This document shows positions 11,355 through 23,529 of a DNA stretch of 64,000 nt, piece by piece. Below the pieces are notes generated by a model. The model was given only the letters and a program-made list of their open reading frames with translations, ran no database searches and was not told the origin of the DNA. This DNA is from Botryosphaeria dothidea (taxonomy: Eukaryota > Ascomycota > Dothideomycetes > Botryosphaeriales > Botryosphaeriaceae): NCBI GenBank assembly GCA_011503125.2, contig WWBZ02000062.1, forward strand, positions 2,294,001 to 2,358,000, in the 5' to 3' direction. Within the stretch, counting starts at the first letter, position 1. The number at the start of each line of letters is the position of its first letter. Made by a program: the position numbers and the translations under genes.

Positions 11355-11924
11355 TTTGTCGGATTGGAGGTTGTTGGGGTTGCGAGGTGTGTCGGGGCGG
11401 CCGTCTCTCACTTGCTGCTGTCCTGCACTGAACTCGGCCGTCGTGGGCACTTCCAAAATGCTGGTCGCCAAACCACCCTCAAACGGCCTAGCGCGGGCGT
11501 GTCGGAGGTTCGGCGTTTCTGTTCATCCAGGCGTCGGACCGGGGAGGCGCAGCTCGCTGGAGATCGTCGGGGAATGTCGCTGAGTGGCCCAGGCGCTAAG
11601 GTCGCCGCGCGCATTGCCTTTCAACCATCTGCTTCGTAAATGAGACAAACCTCCACGCTCAGCTTCATGCACGCCAGCGCCATGCTGGGATAGCTCTTCC
11701 CACACACCGTACTCTACCAAACACCAACAACTACAACATCTTTCGCGTACACATGCCGTCACTCCCTTCGTCCCGTTTCATTCCGTATACATTCGTCACC
11801 TGGACTCCGCCCGCAGCCGCGCATCCGAGTACCGCCAGCCAGGAATCCACCGTCACCTTTCGACCTCATTCTTCTCTACCCTTACCTCAGACACTCACCA
11901 GACCTCAGAACCGTACTGCCCACC
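11355..11924. promoter_or_regulatory. Divergent promoter between eL28 and the DUF2015-like gene
   Basis: 570 bp between outward-facing starts. The right half (11740-11920) is strongly C/T-rich in front of the plus-strand ATG, as is common for highly expressed fungal genes. Confidence 0.5.
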
Positions 11925-12448
11925 ATGTTCATTGACAACTACCTCGTCTACTCCATCGTCTTCTCCATCCTCGTCATCGCAACCGGTATGTCCACGCAAC
12001 CCCCAAAAGCCAAGCCACGCGGCAGGCAATCCGTCGCATCCCCAGCTCCCCAGGCTCTCCACGCCCCCCAATCCCGGTGAAAACCTCCCGCTAACATCTT
12101 TCCTCCACAGCCCTCTACTACACCCGCGACCGCTGGTCCTCACACCTGCCGCACCTCCCCTTCAGCCGGTGGTTCTACTCGCGCCTGCCCGGCGGCGGCT
12201 CGACCTTCGCCGACGACATGGAGGCCGGCTTCAGCTCGTCGCATTTTGACCTGGCCGGCAACATCGCCGGCAACGATGCGCGCGCCGGCCTCGACGACGC
12301 CGGCAAGCGCGAGGTCCAGCGCATCATGAAGGCCCGCAAATGCGGCTTCGACGAGGCCCGCCGCATCTACACCCAAGACCGCTTCGCCAAGAATAACATC
12401 GGCCCCGACGGTCGGCCGCGGGATCCCAAGTTTGTGTCGTTCTCATGA
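11925..12448 (+). CDS. Small single-pass membrane protein, DUF2015-like
   Basis: Two exons, join(11925..11985, 12111..12448), 132 aa, with a 125-nt phase-1 intron (GTATGT...CACAG). The first ~24 residues (MFIDNYLVYSIVFSILVIAT) form a membrane anchor interrupted by the intron. The C-terminal half is the conserved part, including GKREVQRIMKARK, GFDEARRIYTQ and the terminal GPDGRPRDPKFVSFS. This layout (N-terminal helix, conserved basic C-terminus) matches, from memory, the fungus-specific DUF2015 family of unknown function. The naming should be treated as probable. It lies head-to-head with eL28 and tail-to-tail with SF3b4. Confidence 0.78.
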
Positions 12449-13188
12449 TAGAAACGTTGGGAGTGTGTGAAGTTTGGGCCGGATTTGGGCGGGTTGGAAA
12501 CTTAAAAAGGAAACCTAAAAATAGGATCGAACGAGGAGTGAGAGGTATCCTGAGGGAAAGTAGAATAGGATTTTGGGAGGGCGGAGTTGCGAAGAGTATC
12601 ACAAGTTTCTTTGGATCATTTTCACGTCTTTCGAGCGAGCGCGGGCGTTTGTCTGGGAGGGATCTGGCTTTACTTTTCATTTTTGTCCTACTCGACTGGA
12701 GTGTCCTCCATATTTCCTTATCTCGTCTCATACTCTCATCCTTCCGGATGCGATCATCCACAATCAAGGATTAACCAATCGGGAATTGAAGCTTTCGATC
12801 AGATGCTTCGGCATCGCCACATTCTTCGCATCACTGAGCAATGGAGCTTAGGTTCTTGTGAAATCACAGGCTCTTGTGAAATCACAGGCAATTGTGCATC
12901 ACTTAGTGGGGCTTCATCACTCACCACCAGCATGGCAATTCATTTCAATCATTCGGATTGCTGTTCGTCTTGAATTACTGACTGATCTACTTCGAAGAGC
13001 AGCAGTGACTACTTACATCCGTGCTCATAAGCAATGTGAAGACCTTAGACGCCGTCCTTGTCCCTAAGTGAGCTGAGGCCCACCTGGAATTTTTTGATTT
13101 CCGCTCAATGCTAAAGGGTATTGCACACAACCACCAACTATGCTCTTAGAATTTGGAATTTGATTTAGAAGCGTGGAGCAGTCGAAGC
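12449..13188. other. Intergenic, convergent 3' flanks with an 18-nt direct repeat
   Basis: 740 bp between the ends of the DUF2015-like gene and SF3b4. Apart from the tandem 18-mer at 12854-12889 nothing is recognised. Confidence 0.5.
12854..12889. repeat. Perfect tandem duplication of an 18-mer
   Basis: TCTTGTGAAATCACAGGC occurs at 12854-12871 and again at 12872-12889 with no mismatch. It is a local slippage-type duplication in non-coding sequence. Confidence 0.85.
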
Positions 13189-14392
13189 TCAGCGCCTGCC
13201 ATAGCCTGGCTGCTGGAAGCCAGGAGGCATACCGGGAGGCATGCCGGGCGGGGGAGGACCCTGGCCAGGCGGCGGAGCGAATCCAGGAGCGAAGTTCGGC
13301 GGAGGCACGAAACCCGGCGGGGCACCGGCGGGCGGGAATTGGCCAGGAGCGGGAGGCGGAGCAGAGAAGCCCGGGGGAGCGTAGCCGGCAGGACCGCCAT
13401 AGCCAGCCTGCGACGGAGGCGGGCGAGCGGGGAGGCCAGCAGGCGGCGGGGGGAGCGGGTTCTGCGGGACCGGAGTGCGGCTCTGCTGGTGCGGGGGAGG
13501 GACGTTCTGGTAGTTGGGCGGGGGCTGGAAGCCAGCGGGAGCGGGAGGCGGCGTGGGACCGGTCCCGTTGAGCATGGCAGCAGGGGCGCTGGGGGCGGGC
13601 ATGGTCGGTTGCTGGAAGAGCTGCGGAGGGAGGGGCTGCGTGGCAGGCTGGACACCGTGCTTGCGAGCCTCTGCGGCGAGAGCACGCTCAGCAGCATCAC
13701 CATGGCGCTCGCCCTTGCCATCCTTCTTGTAGGCGTACTGGACGCTAATCTCTTTGTTCATAAGGTACTGTCCATTCATGTTGGCGATAGCGTCGTCGGA
13801 GGATTCGAACGTAGAGAACGAGACGAAGCCGTAGCCCTTGGAGAGGTTGTTCTCGTCGCGAGCGACCTAGGGAAGATCACGTTAGATTTTGTGCGATGGA
13901 ATATCTAGACAATAAACATACCTTCGGGGCAGAAACCAAGCTACCGAACCTCGAGAAGCAGTCGAAGAGGACCTTCTCGTCGACCATGGGGTCCAGGTTG
14001 CCGACGAACAGCTCGGCACCAACCTCGACGCTCTTCTGCTTGTCGGCGCTGGCCTTGTTGACGCGAATCGGCTTGCCGTACAGACGGATCTGGTTCATGA
14101 TCTTGGCGGCATAGTCGGCCTCCTCTTCGCTCTGGAACTCGACGAAGCCGTAGCCCTGGTGGGTCTGGGTAACGCGATCCTTGGGCAGGTGAACGTTCTG
14201 GATGCGGCCGACCTGGAGCATGAGCTCCCAGACTAGCCTATCGGTGACACGCTCATCGAGATTGCCGACGTAGACGGTGGCCTCCTTATCCTGTTCCCTA
14301 ATGCCATAGGGATTCTCCCTTCAGTCACACTATAACTTTTCTTGCCATAGGTTTGGAGAACGGACTTACCAATGGCGACCGGGGGCAGACAT
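13189..14392 (-). CDS. Splicing factor 3b subunit 4 (SF3b49/Hsh49/Sap49)
   Basis: Three exons, complement(13189..13866, 13922..14297, 14370..14392), 358 aa. The first coding exon is only 23 nt (MSAPGRHW); exon 2 then gives [17 protein letters not shown] and the whole of RRM1 (to ~residue 90) plus most of RRM2 ([19 protein letters not shown]); exon 3 completes RRM2 with the RNP1 run SKGYGFVSF. The remainder is a long Pro/Gly/Ala-rich tail ending PGYGRR. SF3b4 binds SF3b2 and pre-mRNA near the branch site within the U2 snRNP. The two-RRM plus proline-rich arrangement and the exact N-terminal motif make the call secure. It is divergent from TOM7 across 314 bp. Confidence 0.95.
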
Positions 14393-14706
14393 GATTGCGA
14401 CTGAGAAACCGAGGCGTCAATGCGGCGCTCGAGGGTTTGTGGCAGGGGCGAGTCGAAGGGTTGCTGCGAGTTGAGGTTGTAGCTGCCTGCGCGAAAGGCG
14501 ATGATGTCGCAGCTTCCAGAGCTTACATGCGGCGGCGGCGGGCGGCGACGCGGGCGCGCGGACCAGAAAATTAAAGTTTCGCGTTTACCCGAAGATGTGC
14601 CGGCGCGCATCTTTTCGATCTCATCCGGTCCATGACGATGCTGCGACAGACAACGCCCGCTTCCCGACATCTTGCCCCACGCCCGATTTTCACAGCAGCA
14701 GTCAAG
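14393..14706. promoter_or_regulatory. Bidirectional promoter SF3b4/TOM7
   Basis: Only 314 bp separate the two outward-facing ATGs, so both core promoters overlap here. No motif is asserted. Confidence 0.55.
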
Positions 14707-15087
14707 ATGTTCACTCTGTCCGAGGAGTCCAAGGTATTATTGCACCATCAATAACGCACAGTCACATTCGCTCACGATTGTCGCAGGAGCGCATCTCCAA
14801 GCTCATTGACGTCTCCCGCGTTACCATCCACTAGTACGCTCGCAGTGTGTCTACCGGGGGGAATCGCAATCTGACAAATACATAGTGGCTACCTACCCTT
14901 GATCCTTTATCTTGGTAAGCTCCGCGCCCACAGACACCAGCAAGGTCAGCCAGCTAACTTTCCCTAGGTTGGTCGGCGAGCACGCCTAAGCCCTCCATTA
15001 TCAGGTTCGATCGACCCACACGCATCATCAACGTCACCTGAAAAGCATAGGCTGACTTAACTCAGGCTTTTCTCTCCTCTCGCGTAA
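14707..15087 (+). CDS. TOM7: Mitochondrial outer-membrane translocase subunit Tom7
   Basis: A 53-aa protein spread over five exons, join(14707..14733, 14787..14833, 14886..14914, 14968..15004, 15066..15087), too short and fragmented for simple frame scanning. The spliced product starts MFTLSEESKERISKLIDVSR, continues through a membrane segment (IHYGYLPLILYLGW) and ends PKPSIIRLFSPLA, which is the Tom7 signature. All four introns are 52-61 nt with GT-AG ends; coding exons are 27, 47, 29, 37 and 22 nt and phases are consistent. Tom7 is a small tail-anchored subunit that modulates assembly of the TOM complex and protein import. Exon sizes well below 50 nt suggest splicing here relies on intron definition. 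Confidence 0.96.
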
Positions 15088-15479
15088 AAGCAGCGTTCAC
15101 GATCCCCGACGGAATCCTTTGTTCTGGTGACACTGTACATATACCTGGCGACATCAGGGATCTTCTACAACTTCACCGGGAGGAATGTCAAGGCTGCGCA
15201 GCAAATTGCAGCTTGCGCATTTGGATGGCTGATCTGATCATGATCCAGAGTGTTGAAATACCTCAGGGTGGATGATTGGACGATGTATGACTAGAAATTT
15301 AGACGGATCTTCTCTTGTTTAGCCGCCTTCTGACTCTCACGATATGATCATAACTATCAGGCTTCTAGCATGAATATCCCACGATCTAGCGTGTCGCCAT
15401 GGCCATTCCTAAACGCCCGCCGAAATTGCCGCTGACCTCCCATGGTATACCTAATCCCACCCATCGGAACTACAGAAGC
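15088..15479. other. Intergenic, convergent 3' flanks, nothing recognised
   Basis: 392 bp between the stops of TOM7 and the HeLo-like gene. Confidence 0.5.
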
Positions 15480-17879
15480 CTATACATCTGGCAACAGGAT
15501 CATGGTCTGTTGCACTTCCTTCACCTTCTCGATAAACAAGAATTTCTCCACGTCTGGCGCAAATTCCACTTTTGCACCGGTAACCCACTTCTTGCCTTCG
15601 GCCCTGCCTGATTCACTACCTCTCCTACCGCCAACACCCGCCTTATCTTTGTCGAGCGGAATCTTCAAACCTTTGATTTTGACCTCCTTGCCGCCCTCGT
15701 CTTTCACACGCACTGGAAACGCGCTCGAATTCAGATAAAACGCGAGGTAGCCCGGCCGGAAATGCGCACTAAAGTGGATCATGGCGAGGATACCACCGTT
15801 ATCAGGATCGGCCCAAAGCCTGAGATTTTCCATGCCGCACATTTGCTCTTGGTAGGCTAATACGCCGGATAGACCCTCGTGAACCCTCAGGGTTTTCTCG
15901 GTCTTGAATACCCCTACCAATGTTCGACCCATAAGCTCATTCTGGAAGAGAGTGGCGCCTATAGTTGCAGCCATGATGTCAGCTCATATTCAGAGGCTGA
16001 TCCTAGGAGTTTACGACATGTCTTGCTACGGATTATAACTCACTTTTGACGTCCTCAAAGACGTAATTGCACCAGGATGTCTTCTCGACTTTGAGGGGCT
16101 TCGAACCGTAGGCCTTGTCATGGAATTTCAACTCAGTGACGAGAGGGAGGGAAATCTTCTCCGGGACGAAGTATGACGCGTGCGGGACGACCTCAACCCC
16201 ATCAGCAACTACATGCTCCATTGTTAGTCATGATTTCTAGAAAGAGAAACCTCGGGGCGTAATCGTACGTTTTTGTTGCATCCGTACCGCACCATCATCA
16301 CTGAGCGACCAGATGCTCGTTACCAGCCGGATCGAACCGTTAGGCCTGGCATCTCTTTTCCTGACAACTAGAATTCGACAGGAACCCATTGCATCGCCCA
16401 TCTCTACATCCAACGGGACCATTTCGTCCTTTGGGGGATGCAAATACTCGACCTGTTTTCCGCGTCTATATACAAGTCAGCCCGTTTGCACCTGGCACAG
16501 CTTATACCGATGACTTACAATTCGCACAATATTGCCGAATCTTTGAACGCCTCCTTCTCAAACGTGTCTTGCTGGCTCCTCGTCATCGACCGCTCCAACA
16601 AAATCTTCTCCGTATCCGTTGTCGCCGCCGAACCGAGCGAGAGCTTTCTAAGTCCAACTTCCGGATCAGGATCAGGTGGGATCGCCGGCGACGGCAGGAT
16701 GGGCGAGGAGAAAGAGAGCCGTGAATCGGTGCGCTGCTGGCGCGGCTGTGAGCGCGGCGACACCGATTGCTGCTGTTCCTCGACTTCATTTTCGTCCCGC
16801 ACTGTTGGCAGATCGGCATTGTCATCCTTGCGCCAGGCACGTGTCGTCGATGGTCGCCTAGTTGGGCCCGGTGACCCTGGGACCGCCGGCGTCCGCGCTG
16901 CCGTGGAGTAGGCGCCGCTGGAACGCCTGTCCGACGCCTCGGACAGTGAGGGGGCGGTACTGATATCGGACTCACGCCGCGAGTACCTGCGACGCGGATA
17001 GCCGTACCGCTCTCCGTCGAGCGGTGCGATCTCCGGCGACCGCTGCGGCGTCATGGTGCGCGAATAGTAGCCTATACGCAGCGACTCGGGCATGGGTTCC
17101 AGCAGCGGGCTGTCCCATACGGGCAGATCTGAGGCGCGACTATCACGCGGATTCAGGCGCGGGCTGGCGCCGGCGATGGCGAGGACGATGGCGTGTACGT
17201 CCTGGATCTTGTCACTGAGGTCGCCGGTCACAGCACTGTGGATCTCGTCGACTTTTTCAGCCATTGGGTGGACTGTTTCTTCCAATCGGGTCAGGGATTT
17301 GCTGTTAATTCTGTGAGCAGCTTGAACAAGCGAACGCCAAGGACCGCAAATGCTTGAGAAGTAAGCTCATACACACCTTTGGAGCGCTTGCATCGTCAAC
17401 GAAATGGTCGACGTGTGCATGTGCAGCATATTCCTCAAAGCCTGGATATTCCCGCCCTCGGTCGTCCACAGCATCTTCTTGTACGACGACAGCACCAGAT
17501 CGCTCCAACTCCGCTCAATGCTGAACCCACCGCTCGTCCGGTGCTTTCTGATGACTTGGTACTGCTCGACCAAGCTCTCCAGATCCTTCAGCGTCGTCTG
17601 ACACGACTGCAAAATCACTTCCACCCCGTTCCGCGTCTCGGCGCTTGCTTGCGCGAGGATGCCACTACCGCCATTTACGTCACCACCATCGCAGCTCGCG
17701 TGGTCGGCGAAGAGTGTTTCAGCGAGCAGCTTGAGCGCCTTTGCCAGCCCGTTCACCTCGGACTCGACTTCGACGAATTCGGCCGGTGCGCCAAGGCGCC
17801 CTGCGGTGAAGGCGCGGCCGATCTTCCAGGCCAGCTGCGAGAGCATGAGGATGTCGCCGATGTTGAGGATGCCTGCCAT
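15480..17879 (-). CDS. HeLo/STAND-N-like fungal protein of unknown function
   Basis: Five exons, complement(15480..15958, 16044..16208, 16269..16465, 16519..17301, 17377..17879), 708 aa; every intron is 53-85 nt with GT-AG ends and the phases agree. Residues 1-~165 are helical (MAGILNIGDILMLSQLAWKIG...), resembling the fungal N-terminal domains found in front of STAND/NLR proteins and in HeLo-like proteins. Residues ~200-430 are Ser/Arg/Pro-rich and probably disordered. The C-terminal ~270 residues look beta-rich with conserved-looking patches (NELMGRTLVGVFKTEKTLR, SAHFRPGYLAFYLN) and end LLPDV. No NACHT, ankyrin or WD repeats follow, so this is not a full NLR. Similar stand-alone proteins are common hypothetical proteins in Pezizomycotina. 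The function is unknown. Confidence 0.82.
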
Positions 17880-20489
17880 TTTGTCGTCGCGGGATTCGCG
17901 CGCGCCGAAGCTGCGCCGCGGTTATGAGCGAGCTGTCTTCGTTTCGTCTAGATTGCGGATGCGATGTGCGGGTAGGGCTGTGGCGGGGAGAGAAGCGCCG
18001 AAGCGGTGGTCTTGCTTTCCGCAGGTTCCCGGTCAGTCGTGATTATCGCAAGCTACTTTGCGATATGCTTGTGTGCCGGAAGGTAAGATTTGTGGGAACC
18101 GAGGACGGGAAATCTGATTGTTGCAGGTTCGCGGTAGCTCAAGCTTGGAGCTCAAGCTTCCGGGTACACACGTCTTACGTACTCTGTACCTTGTTGGTGG
18201 CCGCTGGGATGGTAAGGCGAGCTGCGTTGCCGAAGGGGAAAGGGAACTCGGCGACGATCCGGATGTCGATCAGTATGGGACCACGATATCGGTTTTTGAA
18301 GAAGAGGGAAAGTGATTTGAGGAGTCTAGACAAGCTAATTTGCTAAGAGGACAAGAAAAAGGAAATAAGAGAGTAGAAGAGAGCAGGGCGGGAGCAAGGA
18401 ACAAGCTCCAGCTATGAAGGGTACGGGAAGGCTGCAAAGCATATGCCTGTCGAATCCTTTCCCTTGCCTCCAGATGGCGCAGCAAGCAGCAGTCAGCGGG
18501 CCCCGGATGGCGGGTATCGGCGCACAGAGAGGAGGAGGCGCAAGGCACCAGATGCACACGCGAACGCGAAGGAATGAGGGGCGTCGGAAGTCGAGTGCCG
18601 CGCCGTACTTGCAGGCATCACCCTTTCCGCCCGCAGCCGGTCATTTAGAGGGGAGAAAGAGAGGATGGCGTTTAGCTAGCCCGGGCGTGACAAACGGCGG
18701 GCGCGTCTACTTGTCAGGTAATGCGCGTGTTGCTGTGATGAGAAAGTGGGCTTGCTTCCAATCAAGCACGCCGATCTGCGGCTCACTGTGATATTGCCGC
18801 GGGGCGGGCAAACAATTGCAGACCCTTCCGGTCTCCTCTCCCGCGTCCCTATTTCCTTGCTCACCCGCAAGAGGGATTTGCGGCTCGTCCATCGCCATCT
18901 GCTCGACGAGCTACCACTGTCGCGCTTCGGCAGGCAGAGAGCAAATACCTTGACCGTTGCTTTCCATCCAGAGGTGGCGCGGAGCAGAGTGTGCGCAAGC
19001 GGACCCCGAGATAAATCAAGAGAGGTAGTAGTCAGGGCGCGGGGTCCAAGAGGTCGAGCACGTGGGGCCAACGGGGCGCCTTCAATGGCTCAACCCTAGC
19101 CGCACATCATTCATTTTCGGGGGACTTGCGCACCGCGCGACCCACCGAGGCGGGTCGAAAAACGACACCCTTGCTCAGAGCACGATAGACTGAAACCAGG
19201 GTCCTGGAAGCGGAGAGGGCACTGAGCATTTGTGGCGTTCGTTCGTTCGGGGCCTGCAGATTGTATGTGTTGCAGATTGCGGAGTGCCGATGAGACATTA
19301 CCCATCTCTCAACCTGATCCACCACTGCTGATCGGCGGCGGCGGCGGCATGGCACTGTAGGGCAACTACTTAAAAAGCCGTCCGTCAGATTGATTAGCTG
19401 CCGTTGTCTGCCGTCGCGCTTCCACCCGGCTCCTTTGCCGATCGACAACGGTATTCGGGACCCGGTGAAGGGTCGTGACGTGCTCACCGGCATCGACCTG
19501 TGCAGTGAGTATTGCCAAGTAATGGGCGTAGGCTACACGCCAGGGCAGCTGCGGCCGAGTGTATCGCTATCTTGCTTGGAACGTGGGAGCAACTTTACTA
19601 CATCTGTATCTGGTCAGTTGCTCCAATCCAGTGCTGTCTGTCTCTTTCCCCCAGCCTAACACAGTTTTGATGTCTTGGTATGCCTTCCAGAAATCGCTTC
19701 TCTTTTCTATTTTCTGCCCACCGAGTTTAATGCCCAGACAGCGATTGCGCTGCAACGCCAACTGTACTGCTGCAACGACTGCGCATTCCTTCGCCCTCGC
19801 CGCGTTATTTGCGTAATACTCTACGCATGACTTGCGGCTCCTACAGCCTTGGCCCCCGCCAGCCTGATCGCCTCCTCGTTGCCTGCATTCCTCTGCTAAT
19901 GCACGGCCGGATGTACAACCGGCGGACCCGTCTTGCCGCTCTAAAGATAGATGTTGTAGCCTTGTGCTGATACGTAACGATGATCGTGTTTCTTGAGGGT
20001 TGGCAATATGCAGACAAACATCACCCGGCAGCATTGGATTGTGCCTGTTCATAGGCAATGTTCTAAGCCAATCACACACACGGCTAATTGCGTGTAGATG
20101 TAATACTCAGAAGCAAAGCAATAATAACTGGTGTCGCTACCTACTGTGGGTTTTACCATCTATTTTGGGTGAAATCGTCCTTCGTGAGCAAACATGACCA
20201 CCGAGGGTATAATGGTGCTAAAAGCAAAAGCACGCCTAAATGACTGACGCAAGCGAAAGGGGGATGGGATCGAGGATTTTTTGAAGTGATTTATAACGAA
20301 GGGCATTCGAAAATGAAAAACGATCTGGAACTGAATTCAGAATTTTGGGGCGAAGTGAAGGAGCCTGTCCGCGCGCAAAACTCGCCACAAAGAGCCTGAA
20401 GAACGGGCACGGTTCGAGAGCAGGGTAGAGCCAGCATGGAACTTATGCTTTTTGAAATGGTGCTCGAATCCAAAAGTAAGCGCCGCGCT
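17880..20489. other. 2.6 kb gene-poor gap
   Basis: The longest empty stretch in the window, between the start of the HeLo-like gene and the end of RAD16. It must include the HeLo-like promoter (17880 onward). Open frames up to 170 codons exist on both strands but none gives a recognisable protein and none can be extended by plausible splicing. It could hold a non-coding transcript or decayed mobile element, but no terminal repeat or transposase remnant was seen. Confidence 0.45.
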
Positions 20490-23400
20490 TCAAGTACCAC
20501 GGAAGAGGAATTGCATATCCTCGGGGGTTAATTTCTCGATAGCGACCTGAGAACCATGTTAGCTTTAATGCATTTCTTTCGGCTGCTGTTGCATGTGACT
20601 TACAGTGTCGTTGTTGACGGTTCCGTTGATCAAGGCCGCCTTCTTTTCTTGCAGCATGACGATGCGGGATTCGACCGAATCTTCGATAACAAGACGGGTA
20701 ATGACGCAAGGGCGCTTCTGTCCAATACGATGGCAGCGGTCGGCACTTTGCCATTCTGCAGCTGGATTCCACCAGGGATCGACAATAAAGACGCGGGACG
20801 CCTCCGTCAAGTTCAAAGCAACCCCGCCAGCCTTCAGAGATACCAAGAATACCTCAACATCAGCGTTCTTCATGAAGTACTCAATAGACCTCTGACGCTG
20901 GATGGGGCTCATGCTTCCGTCAAGCATGACAGTGTTGAAACCAGCACGGCGAAGACGCCACTCGATGAGTTGAAGCATTGATGTGAACTGCGAAAAGACT
21001 ATCGACTTCAGCGTCTGCTTCTTACTACGAAGCTTGTAAAGATCGTAGATCAGCATTTCGATCTTGGTCGATGAAGTCCATTCTTCCATCTTGATGCGGT
21101 TGATGATGGAGTTCTTCTTAACCAGCTCCTCATCCTGTTCGATTTCCGGTTGCTCCCAATCAATCGAAAGAGGGATATGGCAGCGAGGACAATCGGCGTC
21201 GGCATCCGAAGCCTCACAGGTCTGAACGTAGCTCTTGACGCATGCCCGGCAGAATTCATGGTGGCACTTGGATCTAATAGCTTCCTCAGCGGGCTCATCG
21301 CAGATATTGCAAACCAACACGTTCTGGCCCCCTTCATTGTTCTTCTTGAGAATCAAATCAGGATGATCAGCAACTTGACGCATTTGCATGATGAGACCGA
21401 AGATGTTTGCGTAGTTGTTAAGCATCACACCGCGAGAAACATAGGTGTCGAATTGACGGTGAGTGTTGCTCATGATGCTGGATGAGAAGTCGCGTTCGAC
21501 TTCGCCGAAGAACTCATTGTGGATTTTGATTTCCTTAGGAGGAAGTTCCATTGAGCTGGTATAATCGCGCTTCAAGCGCCTCAGCATGATGCGAGCAGTG
21601 ATCATGTGGAGTTTTTCAAGTGCATTCTTGCGCAAGTGCGGGTTGTCGCCCGTAATGGGATTGAGTAGCTCCTGGTTGAAGACAGACAAATGCTGAGCAC
21701 CAGCGTGGCGGCATTCGGAACACTTGAAGTCCTTGTCGAGAGACCAATGCAACTGAGCACAACTGCACTGCTTGCAAAAATAGTCCGCGAAAGGACGAAC
21801 CTCCAGAAACCTGAGCAGTGAGAAGAATTCACCGATGCGGTTCTGGACAGGAGTACCAGACAAGCACCACTTGTATTTGCCCTTGAGAGCGAAGCAAGCC
21901 TTGGCGACGCCAGTTTGTCGCTGCTTGATGCTATGCGCCTCGTCCAAAATCAAGCGGTGATACTCAATGGCGTGAATTGGTGATGTTTCCTTGACGATCT
22001 CATCCCCACGAGTCCAACCCTTGGTCTGCTTGCGGTGAAGAGACTCAAGGCTGTTGTACGAAATCATGATGACGTCGTATTGCCTCAGCTCCTTCACTGT
22101 GAGCTTCTTGGACTTCGCGTTCGAGCCATGGTAGACCAAGACCTTGAGTTTCCCGTCGGTGTAGTCGTTGATTTCATTCGACCATTGCATCAAAGCCACA
22201 GGAGGAACCAGAACCAGAGTAGGGGCCTTAGCAGGATAGTCTGACATGATGAGAGAAACTGCTTGAATGGTTTTACCCATACCCATCTCATCACCAAGCA
22301 AACCGCCTTTGTAAGGAGTCTTCTCTTGCTTGATCATCCAGTCGAGACCTTCAAGCTGGAATGACTTTAACTTGCGACTGATAGAAGGGGGTTGTGGTGC
22401 AGGAGTAGGCTTGATAATCGGGATCCTCTCAAGATCCTTCCACATAGTCTTGAGCTCTGGGTGAGAGCGCTCGAACTTGTCACGGTGACGCTTCTTCCGG
22501 CGTTGTGTGGGATCGGCGATTAATGCGAGCTCTGCATTGAGATCGTCCTTTTCTTCTTGAGTCAAGTGAACTGCAGTATACTTCGCTTTTTTGGCAGAAG
22601 GAGCCTGAGCAACCGAAGGGCGCTGCTGAGCGATAAGTGGGATATCCTCAGAGTCGTCTTCCTCATCATCTTCGTCCAAGATTTCCGAGTCAACGAAGTC
22701 GTCCTCGGAGTCGTCAACTGACAGGCTAACAGCATCACTCTCGGAGTCGGCAACAGTAGCCTTGCCCTTCGAAGGAGCTGCGCGAGTGCGCGTGGGAAGA
22801 GTTGTGGCTTTGCGAGGTTGCGCTTTGCCCTTACCCTTCGAAGTCGGCGCTAGTGGCAGGAAATCCTCAGCTGAGAGATCTGAGGGTGCATTGGACAGGA
22901 CTTCATCATCACTATCCTTCACCGCTGGTTTGAACGGGTTCCAAGATTGATCGTCGTCGTCATCGTCCTCGCTATCATTGATCTCCAACTTTGCCTTCTT
23001 GAAGCTTCCGCCGCCGTACTCTTCCTCCTGCAAAGCACGAGCTAGTTCTTCATCATTGGAGGTGGTGCCGTTCATCTTGGTTGCCTGCGAAAGTCTAGTG
23101 CTCCTTGTACGCTTGGCACCGGTAGATGGAGCAGGGGTATTGGAGTAGCTCGTGGCAGGAGTTTCGATCTCGGCGGAGTTGTCACGACTAGTCGAGTCGA
23201 GCGATGATTCGGTGGGTGCGGCTTTCTTTGCCGAGGAGCGGGTTGACCGAGCTGCAGACATTATGGCGACCTCCTTCAAGGTGCCAGTCTTCTGTGAGGT
23301 GTCGAGATCGTCGTCCTCGAGATCGGAGCTGTTTTGCACAACCGTGCGAGCCTTCGAAGATCTGGTTCTGCCTCTGGTGGGCGTTGAGGTTTTGGTTGAG

Positions 23401-23529
23401 GGCGAGGCAGTCGCTGAGGCTTTGCGTGGGAGTTAGCAAGCCGCCAGACATGAGCGGGCAGGCGCGACGCGGCTGTCATCCGCACTTACCGGATTGCTTG
23501 GCTGCAGCCCTAGACCTGCCTCTTGCCAT
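20490..23529 (-). CDS. RAD16: DNA repair protein Rad16 (SNF2-family ATPase with RING finger)
   Basis: Three exons, complement(20490..20546, 20604..23419, 23490..23529), 970 aa. The N-terminal ~300 residues are acidic/Ser-rich with Lys patches. The helicase core begins near residue 360, with Walker A DEMGMGKT (~390-397), the DEAH box in LILDEAHSIK (~506-509), and later the SNF2 C-terminal motifs MLDGSMS, VFLVSLKAGGVALNL and WWNPAAEWQSADRCHRIGQ. A C3HC4 RING (CNIC...CHHEFC...CPRC) is inserted near residues 718-762, the insertion that defines the Rad16/Rad5 group. The 19-codon last exon supplies the conserved ending EKLTPEDMQFLF. Rad16 works with Rad7 in global-genome nucleotide excision repair of non-transcribed DNA. 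The small terminal exons are supported by GTAAGT donors and phase agreement. Confidence 0.96.

Noticed and set aside
19567..20079. 170-codon minus-strand frame in the 2.6 kb gap
   Set aside because: No recognisable family, no intron-supported extension, composition unlike neighbouring genes.
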